Of a stretch of 46,596 nt of DNA, positions 9,459 to 17,492 are shown one piece after another. Source of the DNA: Succinivibrionaceae bacterium (GTDB lineage Bacteria; Pseudomonadota; Gammaproteobacteria; Enterobacterales; Succinivibrionaceae); the NCBI GenBank assembly GCA_019420905.1, contig JAHZGH010000015.1, positions 1 to 46,596 of the forward strand. Direction: 5' to 3'. Each line of letters opens with the position of its first letter. The stretch's first letter is position 1. A model generated the notes under the pieces. It saw only the letters and a program-made list of their open reading frames with translations, did no database searches and was not told the origin of the DNA. The position numbers and the translations under genes were made by a program.

Positions 9459-12400
9459 TTATTTGTCCAAGACGTTAAAAATGTGCGAAAAATAAAAGTG
9501 CATGAAATCATTGAAATCAGCCTGTATAAGAGGATTTGCTTGTAAGGCAAGCTCTTCATCTGCAAACATATAGCGCTGCTCATCGTTATATGCTTCAAAT
9601 TCCAAGAAAGAGCTGATGCAAGACGGATCGCTATTTAAATCTTCTATTTTTTTATTATTTTCTTTCGTTTTTTTAATCTGCAAGCAGGCATTGCCGCCAA
9701 TTTGCGGCCGTAAAAGTCCTTTGATATAGATAGAGACAGCTTCTTTTATAATACTCAAACGCTCAGAGCTGTCATTTATAAGCGGAAGCTTGCTGATGCT
9801 GTTTTGATTTATCACATATATGCTGTCATAGGGCAGGGCTATTTCTTTCTGTATAAGGCCTATGAGCAACGCTTTGATTAAGCGCTTAGGCGAAATCTCG
9901 TCCTTATAGGTATTTAATACGGCATTCATAAGCTGAACTTCTCCCTTAAGACAGATCTTGTATTGCGTATTTTCAACCTGTAAGGTAAAAGGTTCTAGAG
10001 CGAAGTCTTTTTTCTCAAAAGTTAAAGAAATATTTTTTTCATGAAGCGTCTTTATAATAAAGTGCAATGTATTTTGCAGACTCTCTCGCTGCTTATCTAA
10101 AAATACGCCGTAGGGCATAATGCCGCGCTTGCAGGCATTGTCTATTTTTTCATCTAAAAGCTTTAAATTTTTGTCATCATCTGAGATATCTGCTAAGACA
10201 TCCTGAATTAAGCTTCCATAATCAAGTGTATTTAATTTATAGGCTTCATCATCTTCGGGCAGATCCTGCTCATAGCTTTTTATGGATAATTTTAAAGATC
10301 TATTCAGGAAGAAATCCGTAGGATTTTGAAAGAATTTAATAAGATCGCTTAAATCAATAGTAAGCTCAGAGGGCAAATTAATATTGAAGCTTAAGCCCTT
10401 AGCTAAAAAAACAGGATCGGCTAATGTCTTGTTTTTGATATTGATAAAGCTTGATTCATCAAAAGACGGCAAAGAGAGCGGCTCTGCAGTTTTGATGAAG
10501 TTTTTAGGATCATAGGCATTTAAATGCTCAAGCTTGATAAGACGTTTTTTTATTTGGCTTCTGTATTCAGCATCAGTGATATTTTTATCTTCACAGGTGG
10601 TGAAGTTATCAGCAATATAGTCTAAAAGCTCAGAGACTACCGATGAAGGATACTTTTCTGTCTGATCGGCAGGATTCTGCCCTAAATAAGACAGATACAA
10701 GCTCTTTTGCGAGGAGAGTATTGCCTCTAGGAAGATATAGCGATCGTCAATAGCCTGAGATCTGTCGCCTCTGCGTCTTAAAGATTGATTAGAAAGAAGG
10801 TTAAAGCCTGGCATATCTGCATGACGAGGGAAGGATCTGTCGTTTAAGCCCATTATAAAGATATGCTTAAATGGAATTGCTCGCATAGGAATTAAGGAGC
10901 AGAAGTTCATCTTTTCGCGTAAATAGCCGATGCTGTCGTGCTGATTTGATAGTGCCTTATCGATCATGCGGCGGAATATCAATAAGCTTATAGTGCTTTG
11001 TTTATTATTATTTTCATAAAATTCAGAGGTTACAGCGCGTATTTTTGCAATGATGCTTTTTATCTTAGAAAGGTCGCGCTCATCCTCAGGATCCTGTACA
11101 TCAAAAAAGTTATTTAAGATTTCCTCATAAAACCAGCGCTGCAGAGGTCGGACATTTTCATCATCACTTCCGTCAAAAAAGCTTAACTTCTGCGGGAAAT
11201 TATCCTTAAGCTCTTTCAATCTATAGATAAATTCAGCAAATTTTCCTAATACTGCACCATCAGAGCCTTCAATATCAAAGAAAGCCCCGCTTTGAGTATT
11301 AGCTCCTAGGGCATAACCGTCAAGCATGCGCTCAAGTCCGTGCTCAAATGTCCAGGGCAGATCGATAAAATCAGCTTTTTTAGCATCTTCGTTTTCGGTG
11401 AGATCTCTGCTGTCAAGGCCTCTATGGATTGAAGCCTTGACGCACCATGAGGTAATTAATGCGATATCGTGACTGTCTAGATCAAATTTATGCGCTACGG
11501 CTTTAACATTTAAGAGATCGACAATAAAGCTTGCCGTAATTGGAGTCTGACCACAGGCTAATAATCTTAAAACCGCATCAGCAAGCAGGCTTTCATTATT
11601 TGAAGCTCTGTCTGAAATGGCATAGGGAATATAATTCTGATCCTGAGGATCTACACCGCCGAAAACAGCTTCAATATATGGAGCATAGGTCTCGATTTCA
11701 GGAACCATGACTAAGATATCGCGAGGCTGCAGGCTTTCGCCGGACTCCTGAGCCTGCTTAAATTTAGTTAAAATGGCATTGCGTAAAACTTCAACCTCTC
11801 TTGTAATGGTATGACAGGAGTGGATTTCAAGGGATACATCGTCATCTTTAATGAGGATTCTTTTTTTAGGTGATTCTAAAGTCAAAAGCTGATTTTTTAT
11901 GCAGTTTAAAAGCGTGTCATTGTCGTTTTCAGCAAAAGCATCGGTATTGTTGATATTATCTATGCGATCATACATAACCGCCAGATTTTCCTTACCCTCG
12001 CGGCCTAATGACAACAGCAGCTGATTGCCGTCTACTCTTTCATATTCTATAAAGTTATAGCTATAGTCATCGCTTAGGGTCTTTTCAAAATCGCTGCTTT
12101 TTAAGGTAGTAGAAGAATTCTGCTTTTTATCTTTTATAAATGTTTCTTTACCTGAAGGGTTACGATTGAATACATAATCATTGCCTTTTTCAAAGGTTTC
12201 ATTATGTCTATAGCAGAGATCTCCCCAATATTCCTGACAGGGATTTAAAAGCATATAAAAGATCTCAATATAATTTGAAAGTACATTTAAGAGATCGTAA
12301 ACAAAAGGAGGCAGGGCAGAGATGCCTATAATTGATACTCTTTTAGGCAAAAGAGAGATTTCTTCTTGAGTATAATGATGACTGCATAGAGATTTTATTA

Positions 12401-13091
12401 CCTCCGAGCGCGTCATATAATCACCAGGATTATGTGTACCGTTTGTATAGCATTTAGCTTTGATAGCTTTAACTATTAAACTCCATAATCGTGCCTGCCA
12501 GAGATTATTTACAAGCAGATCATATATAGCTTTTTGTTTTCTTGAAGCTTTTTCTAGCCATAATTTGATTACGCCATTTTGCTGAGGATTTTCTTCAAAA
12601 TTTATAAAATCCTCTTTTGTAAAGCTGCCCCAAGCTTCAAGCCAATCTTGGCGATACATCTGATACTGATCGAAGGTATCGGCAAGTTTTAAGCATAGCT
12701 CATAAGTCTTTATATTGCTGTCATCATCATTTTGCACATAACTCTGCATGCGCTCAAAGCCTGTATCTTTAGACCAGATAGGCTTTAAAGACAAAAGCGT
12801 ATGCGTTATGTAGTCGTGAGAGAAACGATTTATATTGTCAGCTTTATGTATAATTTTATGAATTTGCCAAATAAAGGTCCATAATTGAGAAAATTCTATA
12901 CCTGCTGCAATGCCGTTAGTCGACGCTATATGCTGACGCATATAGGTTTCCATGCCTTTATTCATCACAATGATATATTCAAAATGTAAACACTGTGACA
13001 GGATATCTTTTTCGTCTTGATTTAATTCAATAAGCTTTGAGCATAAAGAAGATAAGATATTTAAATCATTTGAATTTACTAAGTTGAACAT
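9459..13091 (-). CDS. recC: Exodeoxyribonuclease V gamma subunit RecC
   Basis: The Chi-recognising, strand-splitting subunit of RecBCD, 1210 residues (E. coli 1122). Helicase-like fold marks are present but decayed, as in all RecC: GIEFSQLWTFIWQIH in the N-terminal region, VMVPEIETYAPYIEAVFGG, FKHIFIMGLNDRSFPR (near 748) and AIDDRYIFLEAILSSQKSLYLSYLG-type segment (near 780). It is the first gene of the recC-recB-recD operon and ends two bases before recB. The ATG is preceded by AAGGT at a long spacing. The local Chi sequence cannot be judged from one window. Acidic, low-complexity tracts near residues 330-400 explain part of the extra length. Confidence 0.93.
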   Translation of the reverse strand: MFNLVNSNDLNILSSLCSKLIELNQDEKDILSQCLHFEYIIVMNKGMETYMRQHIASTNGIAAGIEFSQLWTFIWQIHKIIHKADNINRFSHDYITHTLLSLKPIWSKDTGFERMQSYVQNDDDSNIKTYELCLKLADTFDQYQMYRQDWLEAWGSFTKEDFINFEENPQQNGVIKLWLEKASRKQKAIYDLLVNNLWQARLWSLIVKAIKAKCYTNGTHNPGDYMTRSEVIKSLCSHHYTQEEISLLPKRVSIIGISALPPFVYDLLNVLSNYIEIFYMLLNPCQEYWGDLCYRHNETFEKGNDYVFNRNPSGKETFIKDKKQNSSTTLKSSDFEKTLSDDYSYNFIEYERVDGNQLLLSLGREGKENLAVMYDRIDNINNTDAFAENDNDTLLNCIKNQLLTLESPKKRILIKDDDVSLEIHSCHTITREVEVLRNAILTKFKQAQESGESLQPRDILVMVPEIETYAPYIEAVFGGVDPQDQNYIPYAISDRASNNESLLADAVLRLLACGQTPITASFIVDLLNVKAVAHKFDLDSHDIALITSWCVKASIHRGLDSRDLTENEDAKKADFIDLPWTFEHGLERMLDGYALGANTQSGAFFDIEGSDGAVLGKFAEFIYRLKELKDNFPQKLSFFDGSDDENVRPLQRWFYEEILNNFFDVQDPEDERDLSKIKSIIAKIRAVTSEFYENNNKQSTISLLIFRRMIDKALSNQHDSIGYLREKMNFCSLIPMRAIPFKHIFIMGLNDRSFPRHADMPGFNLLSNQSLRRRGDRSQAIDDRYIFLEAILSSQKSLYLSYLGQNPADQTEKYPSSVVSELLDYIADNFTTCEDKNITDAEYRSQIKKRLIKLEHLNAYDPKNFIKTAEPLSLPSFDESSFINIKNKTLADPVFLAKGLSFNINLPSELTIDLSDLIKFFQNPTDFFLNRSLKLSIKSYEQDLPEDDEAYKLNTLDYGSLIQDVLADISDDDKNLKLLDEKIDNACKRGIMPYGVFLDKQRESLQNTLHFIIKTLHEKNISLTFEKKDFALEPFTLQVENTQYKICLKGEVQLMNAVLNTYKDEISPKRLIKALLIGLIQKEIALPYDSIYVINQNSISKLPLINDSSERLSIIKEAVSIYIKGLLRPQIGGNACLQIKKTKENNKKIEDLNSDPSCISSFLEFEAYNDEQRYMFADEELALQANPLIQADFNDFMHFYFSHIFNVLDK

Positions 13092-13119
13092 AGCTTGTGA
13101 CCTTAAAAGATTGATTTTA

Positions 13120-13125
13120 AGTATA
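13120..13125 (-). promoter_or_regulatory. Candidate -10 of the recCBD operon
   Basis: TATACT on the minus strand lies about 30 bases before the recC ATG, in the 258-base gap shared with the divergent sodB. No good -35 is visible, so this is a weak call. Confidence 0.33.
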
Positions 13126-13284
13126 ACTATTATCTGTAATTAATGAGATTATAGATGATATTTTGGTTTAATTAAAAGTAAAAATTTTTTATGCAGAATT
13201 ATTTAATAAATGATTATTTGAATAATAAGAATTATTGCTAATAAGATAACATTTATTAAATGATAAATTATGCCACTTAGATCA

Positions 13285-13313
13285 TTGTTTATTTACGCCT
13301 AACTGTTTATCCT
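13285..13313 (+). promoter_or_regulatory. Candidate sodB promoter
   Basis: TTGTTT (13285-13290), 17 bases, then TATCCT (13308-13313) lie about 37 bases before the sodB ATG. The upstream DNA (13205-13255) is rich in short AT palindromes, but none matches a Fur box well enough to name. Confidence 0.42.
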
Positions 13314-13349
13314 AAGCACATAACTTAATAACAATAAAAGGATGTTTAG

Positions 13350-13922
13350 ATGTTTACACTACCAGATCTTCCTTATGCCAAAACTGCTTTAGAAGGCTTT
13401 CTTTCTGAGAATACTTTAAGCTTCCATCATGACAAGCATTTCAATGCTTATGTTACTGCTGCCAATAATTTGGTTAAAGGTACTGAATTTGAAGGCAAAT
13501 CCTTAGAAGATATCATTAAAGGAGCAACTGGTCCTTTGTTTAATAATGCAGCCCAAGCTTGGAACCATGACTTCTATTTCAAGTGCTTAAGTCCAAAGAG
13601 CTGCGAGATTGGCGCTAAGCTTAAATCTTTAATTGAAGAAAATTTTAAGAGCGTTGATGAATTTAATCAGGCTTTTAAGGCAAGTGCTGTTGGCAATTTT
13701 GGTTCCGGATGGACTTGGCTAGTTCAAAAGAGTGATGGCAAATTAGCTATTGTCAATACCTCAAATGCAGCTAATCCGCTCACAGCAGGAGATAAGCCTT
13801 TATTAGTAATTGACGTATGGGAGCATGCTTATTACTTAGATTATCAAAACTTGCGTCCAAATTATGTCGATGCTTTCTTACAGCATATCAATTGGAATTT
13901 TGTTGAGTCTAATTTAGTTTAA
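13350..13922 (+). CDS. sodB: Superoxide dismutase, iron type
   Basis: A cytoplasmic dismutase converting superoxide to oxygen and peroxide, 190 residues (E. coli SodB 193). The metal ligands are present: His26 in FHHDKHFNAYV, His73 in AWNHDFYFKCL, and Asp and His in DVWEHAYYLDYQN near residues 155-159. Gln69 in NNAAQAWNH, together with GSGWTWLV, is the pattern of Fe rather than Mn enzymes. The start ATG has AAAGGA seven bases upstream. It stands as a single gene with its own strong terminator and diverges from recC. An Fe-SOD is usual even in aerotolerant gut anaerobes as protection against brief oxygen exposure. Confidence 0.97.
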   Translation: MFTLPDLPYAKTALEGFLSENTLSFHHDKHFNAYVTAANNLVKGTEFEGKSLEDIIKGATGPLFNNAAQAWNHDFYFKCLSPKSCEIGAKLKSLIEENFKSVDEFNQAFKASAVGNFGSGWTWLVQKSDGKLAIVNTSNAANPLTAGDKPLLVIDVWEHAYYLDYQNLRPNYVDAFLQHINWNFVESNLV

Positions 13923-13943
13923 TACACCAAGCAGTATAATAAG

Positions 13944-13974
13944 AATAAAGGGGAACTATATGTTCCCCTTTATT
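13944..13974. terminator. sodB terminator (bidirectional)
   Basis: A perfect 13-bp stem, AATAAAGGGGAAC (13944-13956) with GTTCCCCTTTATT (13962-13974), encloses loop TATAT. It starts about 20 bases after the sodB stop. The A- and T-rich stem ends allow termination from both sides, which fits the convergent mltD-like gene. Confidence 0.85.
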
Positions 13975-14029
13975 AATAATAGTTATATTTTTCTTGCAGG
14001 TTGAAGAGGGAGTGCCTTAAGATTTTTAT

Positions 14030-14057
14030 AGAGCAGCTTTTTTGCAGCTCTGTTTTT
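14030..14057. terminator. Stem-loop at the end of the mltD-like gene
   Basis: AGAGCAGC (14030-14037) and GCAGCTCT (14044-14051) pair with one internal mismatch around a T6 loop. TTTTT follows on the plus strand (14053-14057). The stem ends two bases before the mltD stop complement. It probably stops plus-strand read-through from sodB into the convergent gene as much as the mltD transcript. Confidence 0.5.
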
Positions 14058-14058
14058 A

Positions 14059-15060
14059 TTAATTAGTAGCACTTTCCTGCTCTTTTGAGGCTAAGGCTCT
14101 TTCAAGTGCATAAGCTTTATCGGTAGGGACTAATAAAACATGGTCTCCGCCGGTTTTTAAGCTGTCAGATAAAAAGCCAGCATTAAGCTTCTTTAGAGTT
14201 TTAATACTGGTTCCAGATAATTCAGCCGCTTTTTTCATAGAACTGATGCGGCCAGCTACTTCAACTTTCTTAAAGGCTGGTCTATTTTGAATTACTGGTA
14301 AATCTAAATCAAACTTTTCTGGATTTTTTAGTAATGCTGCATAAGCATGGAAGCGTTTGATGTAGTCTTTAGCACTTTTGGTAAGCTTTACTGTTTTTAC
14401 ATTAAATTCAGTAACGCCACGGGCTTTAGCTTGACGAATAGCTTTTTTAACGCCGAATTCGCCTTGATTGTAAGCTGCGGCAACCATATCCCAGTTGTGC
14501 TCAAGCTCTGAATACAGGTACTTTAAATAATCTAAAGAAGCTTCGGTAGTGGCGATGAAATCATAGAGCTCATCATAATTACCAGTTCGCTTAAGTCCTA
14601 AAGATTTACCTGTAGAACGCATGAACTGCCAAGGTCCATGAGCTCCGGCGCTTGATTTAACATGAGGATTTAAGCCGCTTTCAATTAGAGGAATAGCCAT
14701 AAGCTCAACAGGAAGATCTTTTTTATCAAGCTCAACTAATAAATAGTGAACAAAAGCACTTCCATTTTTCAGATGCGTTGCTAAGGATTGCGCATTTTTA
14801 CGAGCCCAGCGTTCCTCTTCGGCTGTAAGTTTTATATTGAGTTTGAAGCGGGAATCATCAATAAGACTGCTATCCCAAACAGATTCTGCATATTTACTGC
14901 TATGGCTGTAACTGTGGCTATAGCTATAGACAGTTTTTTCTGTTTTATTATTTATAATATTGGCTGCAGAATCATTACCGCTGCAAGCACTCAAAAAAGT
15001 TAACGACACACTGGCTGTTAAAACAGCCCCCACATAAAATAAAGTAGTTTTTCTAATCAT
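14059..15060 (-). CDS. mltD: Membrane-bound lytic murein transglycosylase, MltD-like lipoprotein
   Basis: A peptidoglycan-cleaving lipoprotein of 333 residues. The signal peptide ends in a lipobox, FLSAC (Cys near 26), and Ser at +2 favours the outer membrane. The SLT domain (about 105-215) holds the catalytic Glu in IPLIESGLNP, then SSAGAHGPWQFM and AAAYNQGEFGV. After the domain, DLPVIQNRPAF and a segment resembling one decayed LysM repeat (about 270-320) match MltD. E. coli MltD is longer (452) with clear LysM repeats, so this is a short form. GGA stands seven bases before the ATG, directly behind a hairpin at 15072-15089. The start lies at the end of a long structured leader region, described separately, which may control its expression. 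Confidence 0.88.
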   Translation of the reverse strand: MIRKTTLFYVGAVLTASVSLTFLSACSGNDSAANIINNKTEKTVYSYSHSYSHSSKYAESVWDSSLIDDSRFKLNIKLTAEEERWARKNAQSLATHLKNGSAFVHYLLVELDKKDLPVELMAIPLIESGLNPHVKSSAGAHGPWQFMRSTGKSLGLKRTGNYDELYDFIATTEASLDYLKYLYSELEHNWDMVAAAYNQGEFGVKKAIRQAKARGVTEFNVKTVKLTKSAKDYIKRFHAYAALLKNPEKFDLDLPVIQNRPAFKKVEVAGRISSMKKAAELSGTSIKTLKKLNAGFLSDSLKTGGDHVLLVPTDKAYALERALASKEQESATN

Positions 15061-15071
15061 CTATCCAACTT

Positions 15072-15089
15072 GGTCTTAAAGCTAAGACC
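15072..15089 (-). promoter_or_regulatory. Hairpin next to the mltD ribosome binding site
   Basis: GGTCTTA (15072-15078), loop AAGC and TAAGACC (15083-15089) form a perfect 7-bp stem ending 12 bases before the mltD ATG, directly beside the GGA. It is well placed to affect ribosome access. Confidence 0.45.
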
Positions 15090-15129
15090 TCAGTCCAAAC
15101 GACAATCAGGGAAACAAACCTACACTGAG

Positions 15130-15270
15130 GAATTTTCTCCTGACACGATAGCTTCATAAGGGAACCCAGCTTTGTGTTATTAGAAAATTCTCCTAAATTT
15201 TCAGCTTCAACACCAAAGTCAAATCAGCTTTAATTCGTTTTAGCTAAAATGAATCATCCGCTATAAAGCT
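15130..15270 (-). promoter_or_regulatory. Structured mltD leader (two complex stem-loops)
   Basis: Two folds are visible in the 5' region of mltD. The first pairs GAATTTTCT (15130-15138) with AGAAAATTC (15182-15190), with inner pairs ACAC/GTGT and AGCT/AGCT. The second pairs AGCTTTA (15226-15232) with TAAAGCT (15264-15270) and encloses a smaller hairpin (15233-15254). The elements match no riboswitch consensus that I know. A transcript could start upstream at 15498 or near 15280. Confidence 0.4.
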
Positions 15271-15310
15271 TCAGTCTATTACCGCAAATTAAAATTTACG
15301 ATAAAGGGTA

Positions 15311-15498
15311 TAAAAAAAGACTTATAAAAAACTTAGCATTTATAAAGTCTATGCCCCTAAGAGATGAAAGTCCTTTCATGACTGACATCAATGAGAACAA
15401 CTAAGGTTGTTCTTTTCGCTAAAATATTTAATAAGCATTTGTGCTAAAAAATATTTAACGTCGATATTTATTGACAGAATATCGAAAGTACTAAGTAC
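15311..15498 (-). ncRNA. Candidate structured small RNA upstream of mltD
   Basis: On the minus strand an extended -10, TGTTATAAT (TATAAT at 15505-15510), predicts a start near 15498. The next 187 bases carry successive hairpins: 15488-15498 (GTAC/GTAC), 15462-15484 (7 bp), 15422-15456 (AT-rich with inner AGCA/TGCT), 15394-15413 (8 bp with a 4-base loop) and 15364-15379 (ATGAAAG/CTTTCAT). The last (15318-15350) pairs AGACTT plus ATAAA with one bulge and is followed by seven Ts, the form of an intrinsic terminator. No ORF fits. It is either an independent sRNA of about 187 nt or an attenuated mltD leader. It does not resemble 6S, tmRNA, 4.5S or RNase P RNA. Confidence 0.5.
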
Positions 15499-15504
15499 GT
15501 GGCT

Positions 15505-15513
15505 ATTATAACA
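15505..15513 (-). promoter_or_regulatory. Extended -10 promoter of the candidate sRNA
   Basis: The minus strand reads TGTTATAAT, a perfect TGnTATAAT. The -35 region is AT-rich without a clear hexamer. Confidence 0.5.
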
Positions 15514-15903
15514 GAAAATTTAGAAAATAAAATTACCTGAAATAACAATAAGATATATAAATAAAAAATATTTTTTATATTTATTTCAAAGCATTTCAGA
15601 GCCATTTTAGGAAGGCTTTTTAGTATTATTCGTCTTCAGAATACGCCAAAATTTTTAGAAAATTTAAAAGAAAAGATCTTTGAAAAGGGGAGCCTTAAAT
15701 TAAATTTGCTGAAATAGGGGGTAATTTTTGTACTTTACAAATGATAAGTGCATAACAAAAAAAATATTATCTTTACCTTTAATAATTTATGAAAATTTTG
15801 AAGAAAATAGCGTGCTTGATCCTTAAAAGGTAAAATTTTAGCTTTAAAAATTTTGTTTTATATTATAGAATTACAATAAATTAATAGATAAGGACAGTGT
15901 GAA
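15514..15903. other. Non-coding gap before the cysteine-rich gene
   Basis: No gene is seen in this AT-rich stretch. It holds a near-palindrome of A/T tracts around 15555-15590 and a weak hairpin AGCC...GGCT followed by TTTTT at 15611-15630. The promoter of the 15904 gene probably lies around 15850-15875, but I cannot fix it. Confidence 0.5.
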
Positions 15904-16467
15904 TTGAGAATTTCACCTAAGAATGACTGCAAATGGGATTATAGAGCTACGAGACTGAGCGTTTTTTTAACCTCAGATGACGGTATGTCCTATATATTTG
16001 AAACCCATTATGACATGCGCGAGCTTCTAGAATGCCCGCGACGCGGCACGTCATTCTGCATTCAGGATGCAACCTTATTAACTGCTTATCTAGAAGGACT
16101 TTCAAGGATTAAATTAAGTGATAGCGATTGCTTGGATTTAGGCTTAAATGCTTTAGCTTGTGAACGTTTTGTAAGACCATCCATACCCTGCAGTCGTTAT
16201 TTCTTCAGACGTAATGGCGGTAGATTTAATTTCCATTGCGGAGATGTAGTTTCGCTTTATTCAAGAAGCGGAGCTATAGCAGATTGTATAGTACTTGAAG
16301 AATTAGATGCCGATAGCGTAACAAGACTGATGCTGTTGAATCCGTCTTTTGATTTTGCTGCAAACGAAAGCCGCAAGTGCAAGCTTGGAAATATGATACG
16401 AGTTAATTCAGAGTGCGTATGCGGCTTTAGAGAATATGACGGAAAGCTGGCAGTTAAGTACGCTTAG
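15904..16467 (+). CDS. Uncharacterised cysteine-rich cytoplasmic protein
   Basis: I do not recognise this 187-residue protein. It has no signal peptide or membrane segment and is unusually rich in cysteine for a cytoplasmic protein (11, including SECVCGF and FHCGD). A segment HCGDVVSLYSRSG followed by ADCIVLEELDADSV looks like a beta-rich domain. The only start with a ribosome site is TTG at 15904, with AAGGA nine bases upstream; an in-frame stop at 15889 rules out a longer form. It is a single-gene unit, flanked by a 400-base AT-rich gap and a very strong terminator. Base composition is like its neighbours, so recent transfer is not suggested. Confidence 0.68.
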   Translation: MRISPKNDCKWDYRATRLSVFLTSDDGMSYIFETHYDMRELLECPRRGTSFCIQDATLLTAYLEGLSRIKLSDSDCLDLGLNALACERFVRPSIPCSRYFFRRNGGRFNFHCGDVVSLYSRSGAIADCIVLEELDADSVTRLMLLNPSFDFAANESRKCKLGNMIRVNSECVCGFREYDGKLAVKYA

Positions 16468-16510
16468 ATTGAAATTGCTGTAGTTCTTAACGTTAGTTAA
16501 GATCATTCTC

Positions 16511-16545
16511 CCCTCGAGGACGCTCCATCCTCGAGGGCTTTTTTT
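16511..16545 (+). terminator. Strong intrinsic terminator
   Basis: CCCTCGAGGA (16511-16520) and TCCTCGAGGG (16528-16537) form a perfect 10-bp GC-rich stem, followed by CTTTTTTT. It ends the cysteine-rich gene's transcript. Confidence 0.93.
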
Positions 16546-16639
16546 ATTAAAAGCTCGCCTAATTAAATATCTTTTTTACAAATTCACAAATAAGGATCTT
16601 ACAGATCTTCAGATCTATTTTTTCATAAAAACTGGCTAA

Positions 16640-16950
16640 ATATAAAATTTTTGTAATTGCTTGTAAAAGCATAAATTACAAAAATAAAATTATATTACAG
16701 CACTTTTGTCTTAATATATGATCGGCAAAATTAATAAATTATCTATTTAATTTTTAAAGAATTATACTTGTGTGGGGAATTTTATATTTTGAATGCACGT
16801 ATAAGTATAATTGAAATTATGTAAATTTTTATTTACTTAAAAGTAATTTTATGTAATTGTAAAATGTTTATAAAATTACAAAAATAGAAAAATATTTTCT
16901 ATAAGAAAAGCTGAGGTGTATTTATCTAGTTGCATGCTTTGTTAAGCATA
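16640..16950. repeat. Cluster of AT-rich inverted repeats in a gene-free gap
   Basis: Six inverted repeats lie in about 300 bases: TTTTTGTAATT/AATTACAAAAA (16648-16684, with inner GCTT/AAGC), AATTATACTT/AAGTATAATT (16760-16812), GTAAAT/ATTTAC (16821-16836), TTACTT/AAGTAA (16833-16846), TGTAATT/AATTACA (16852-16880) and ATGCTT/AAGCAT (16934-16949). The TGTAATT and AATTACAAAAA units recur. No ORF is present. The gap from 16546 to the metQ promoter otherwise shows only AT-rich DNA. Confidence 0.6.
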
Positions 16951-17185
16951 CATGTAATAAAACTTATTATTTGTAATGTTTATAAAGAAGATACTCTTAG
17001 TGCTTATTTATGAGCTTTGAGGACAACCTTTAAAAGCTTTGCCATTGCAATTCATCATGCTGATAATTTTTTGCGTTTTAGCTTATTTTTTTTATTCTGA
17101 AATTCACTAAAATGGTGCAAAATCATTTATTTTTATAAAAAATATATATAAATCATATAAATAATTTTTTAATTAAAAAAAAACA

Positions 17186-17213
17186 TTGACATGCTTTTTG
17201 ATTTTTGTAGATT
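17186..17213 (+). promoter_or_regulatory. Promoter of the metQNI operon and its leader
   Basis: A consensus TTGACA (17186-17191), a 16-base spacer and TAGATT (17208-17213) predict a start near 17220. That leaves a long transcribed leader of about 270 bases before metQ. A small inverted repeat, AGGTC (17222-17226) with GACCT (17237-17241), lies at the start of the leader. Confidence 0.6.
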
Positions 17214-17277
17214 ATTAGGCAAGGTCATTGAAATTAGACCTAATTTTTCTTATCACACTTAAATTACGGAGGCTGTT

Positions 17278-17352
17278 ATGAATTTGATTGCTTGTTCATG
17301 CATTGCAGCTTGCGTATTTTCTTTTTCCTCTCTGATGCGAATGCCTGTTTAG
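17278..17352 (+). CDS. Candidate leader peptide (24 aa, Cys- and Met-containing)
   Basis: A small frame with a strong GGAGG (17268-17272) five bases before its ATG encodes 24 residues ending in TAG at 17350. It contains Cys at 6, 8 and 12 (ACSCIAAC) and Met at 20 and 22 (LMRMPV). Its stop lies inside a hairpin, TGCCT/AGGCA (17342-17355). A ribosome stalled on the Cys or Met codons would change folding just downstream. The position between a good promoter and a methionine-family importer gene suggests an attenuation or translation-control leader. Similar leaders precede amino-acid operons in enteric bacteria, but this one is not known to me. Confidence 0.5.
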   Translation: MNLIACSCIAACVFSFSSLMRMPV

Positions 17353-17402
17353 GCAAATCCTTTATTTCTTTTTTATAAGTCGTAGTGTCTGTTTATAGGC
17401 AC
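17342..17402 (+). promoter_or_regulatory. Mutually exclusive hairpins in the metQ leader
   Basis: Segment 1 TGCCT (17342-17346) pairs with segment 2 AGGCA (17351-17355). Segment 3 GTGTCT (17385-17390) pairs with segment 4 AGGCAC (17397-17402). Segment 2 can instead pair with 3, and 1 with 4. A T6 run comes 13 bases after segment 4, which is too far for a standard terminator. Further on, TTTTTGATT (near 17432) can pair with AATCAAAAA just before the metQ ATG. Confidence 0.42.
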
Positions 17403-17492
17403 ATCTATATCTGTATTTTTTGTTTATCTTGCAAGTCATCTTTTTGATTTGTATAGGTTTTTATTGTATTTTTGCTTTTTGGGAATCAAAAA

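Noticed and set aside
13200..13255. Fur box upstream of sodB
   Set aside because: AT-rich palindromes occur but do not match the 19-bp Fur consensus well enough in such AT-rich DNA.
15061..15500. tmRNA, RNase P RNA, 6S RNA or a known riboswitch upstream of mltD
   Set aside because: I looked for the tag sequence, the GAGGAAAGUCC core, the 6S bubble and the cobalamin, TPP, c-di-GMP and ydaO signatures on both strands. Only short chance matches were found.
16640..16950. CRISPR array
   Set aside because: The repeats are inverted, of unequal length and not evenly spaced, and no cas gene is near.
17186..17492. SAM riboswitch or MetJ boxes before metQ
   Set aside because: No S-box core and no tandem AGACGTCT-like boxes are present; the leader-peptide layout fits better.
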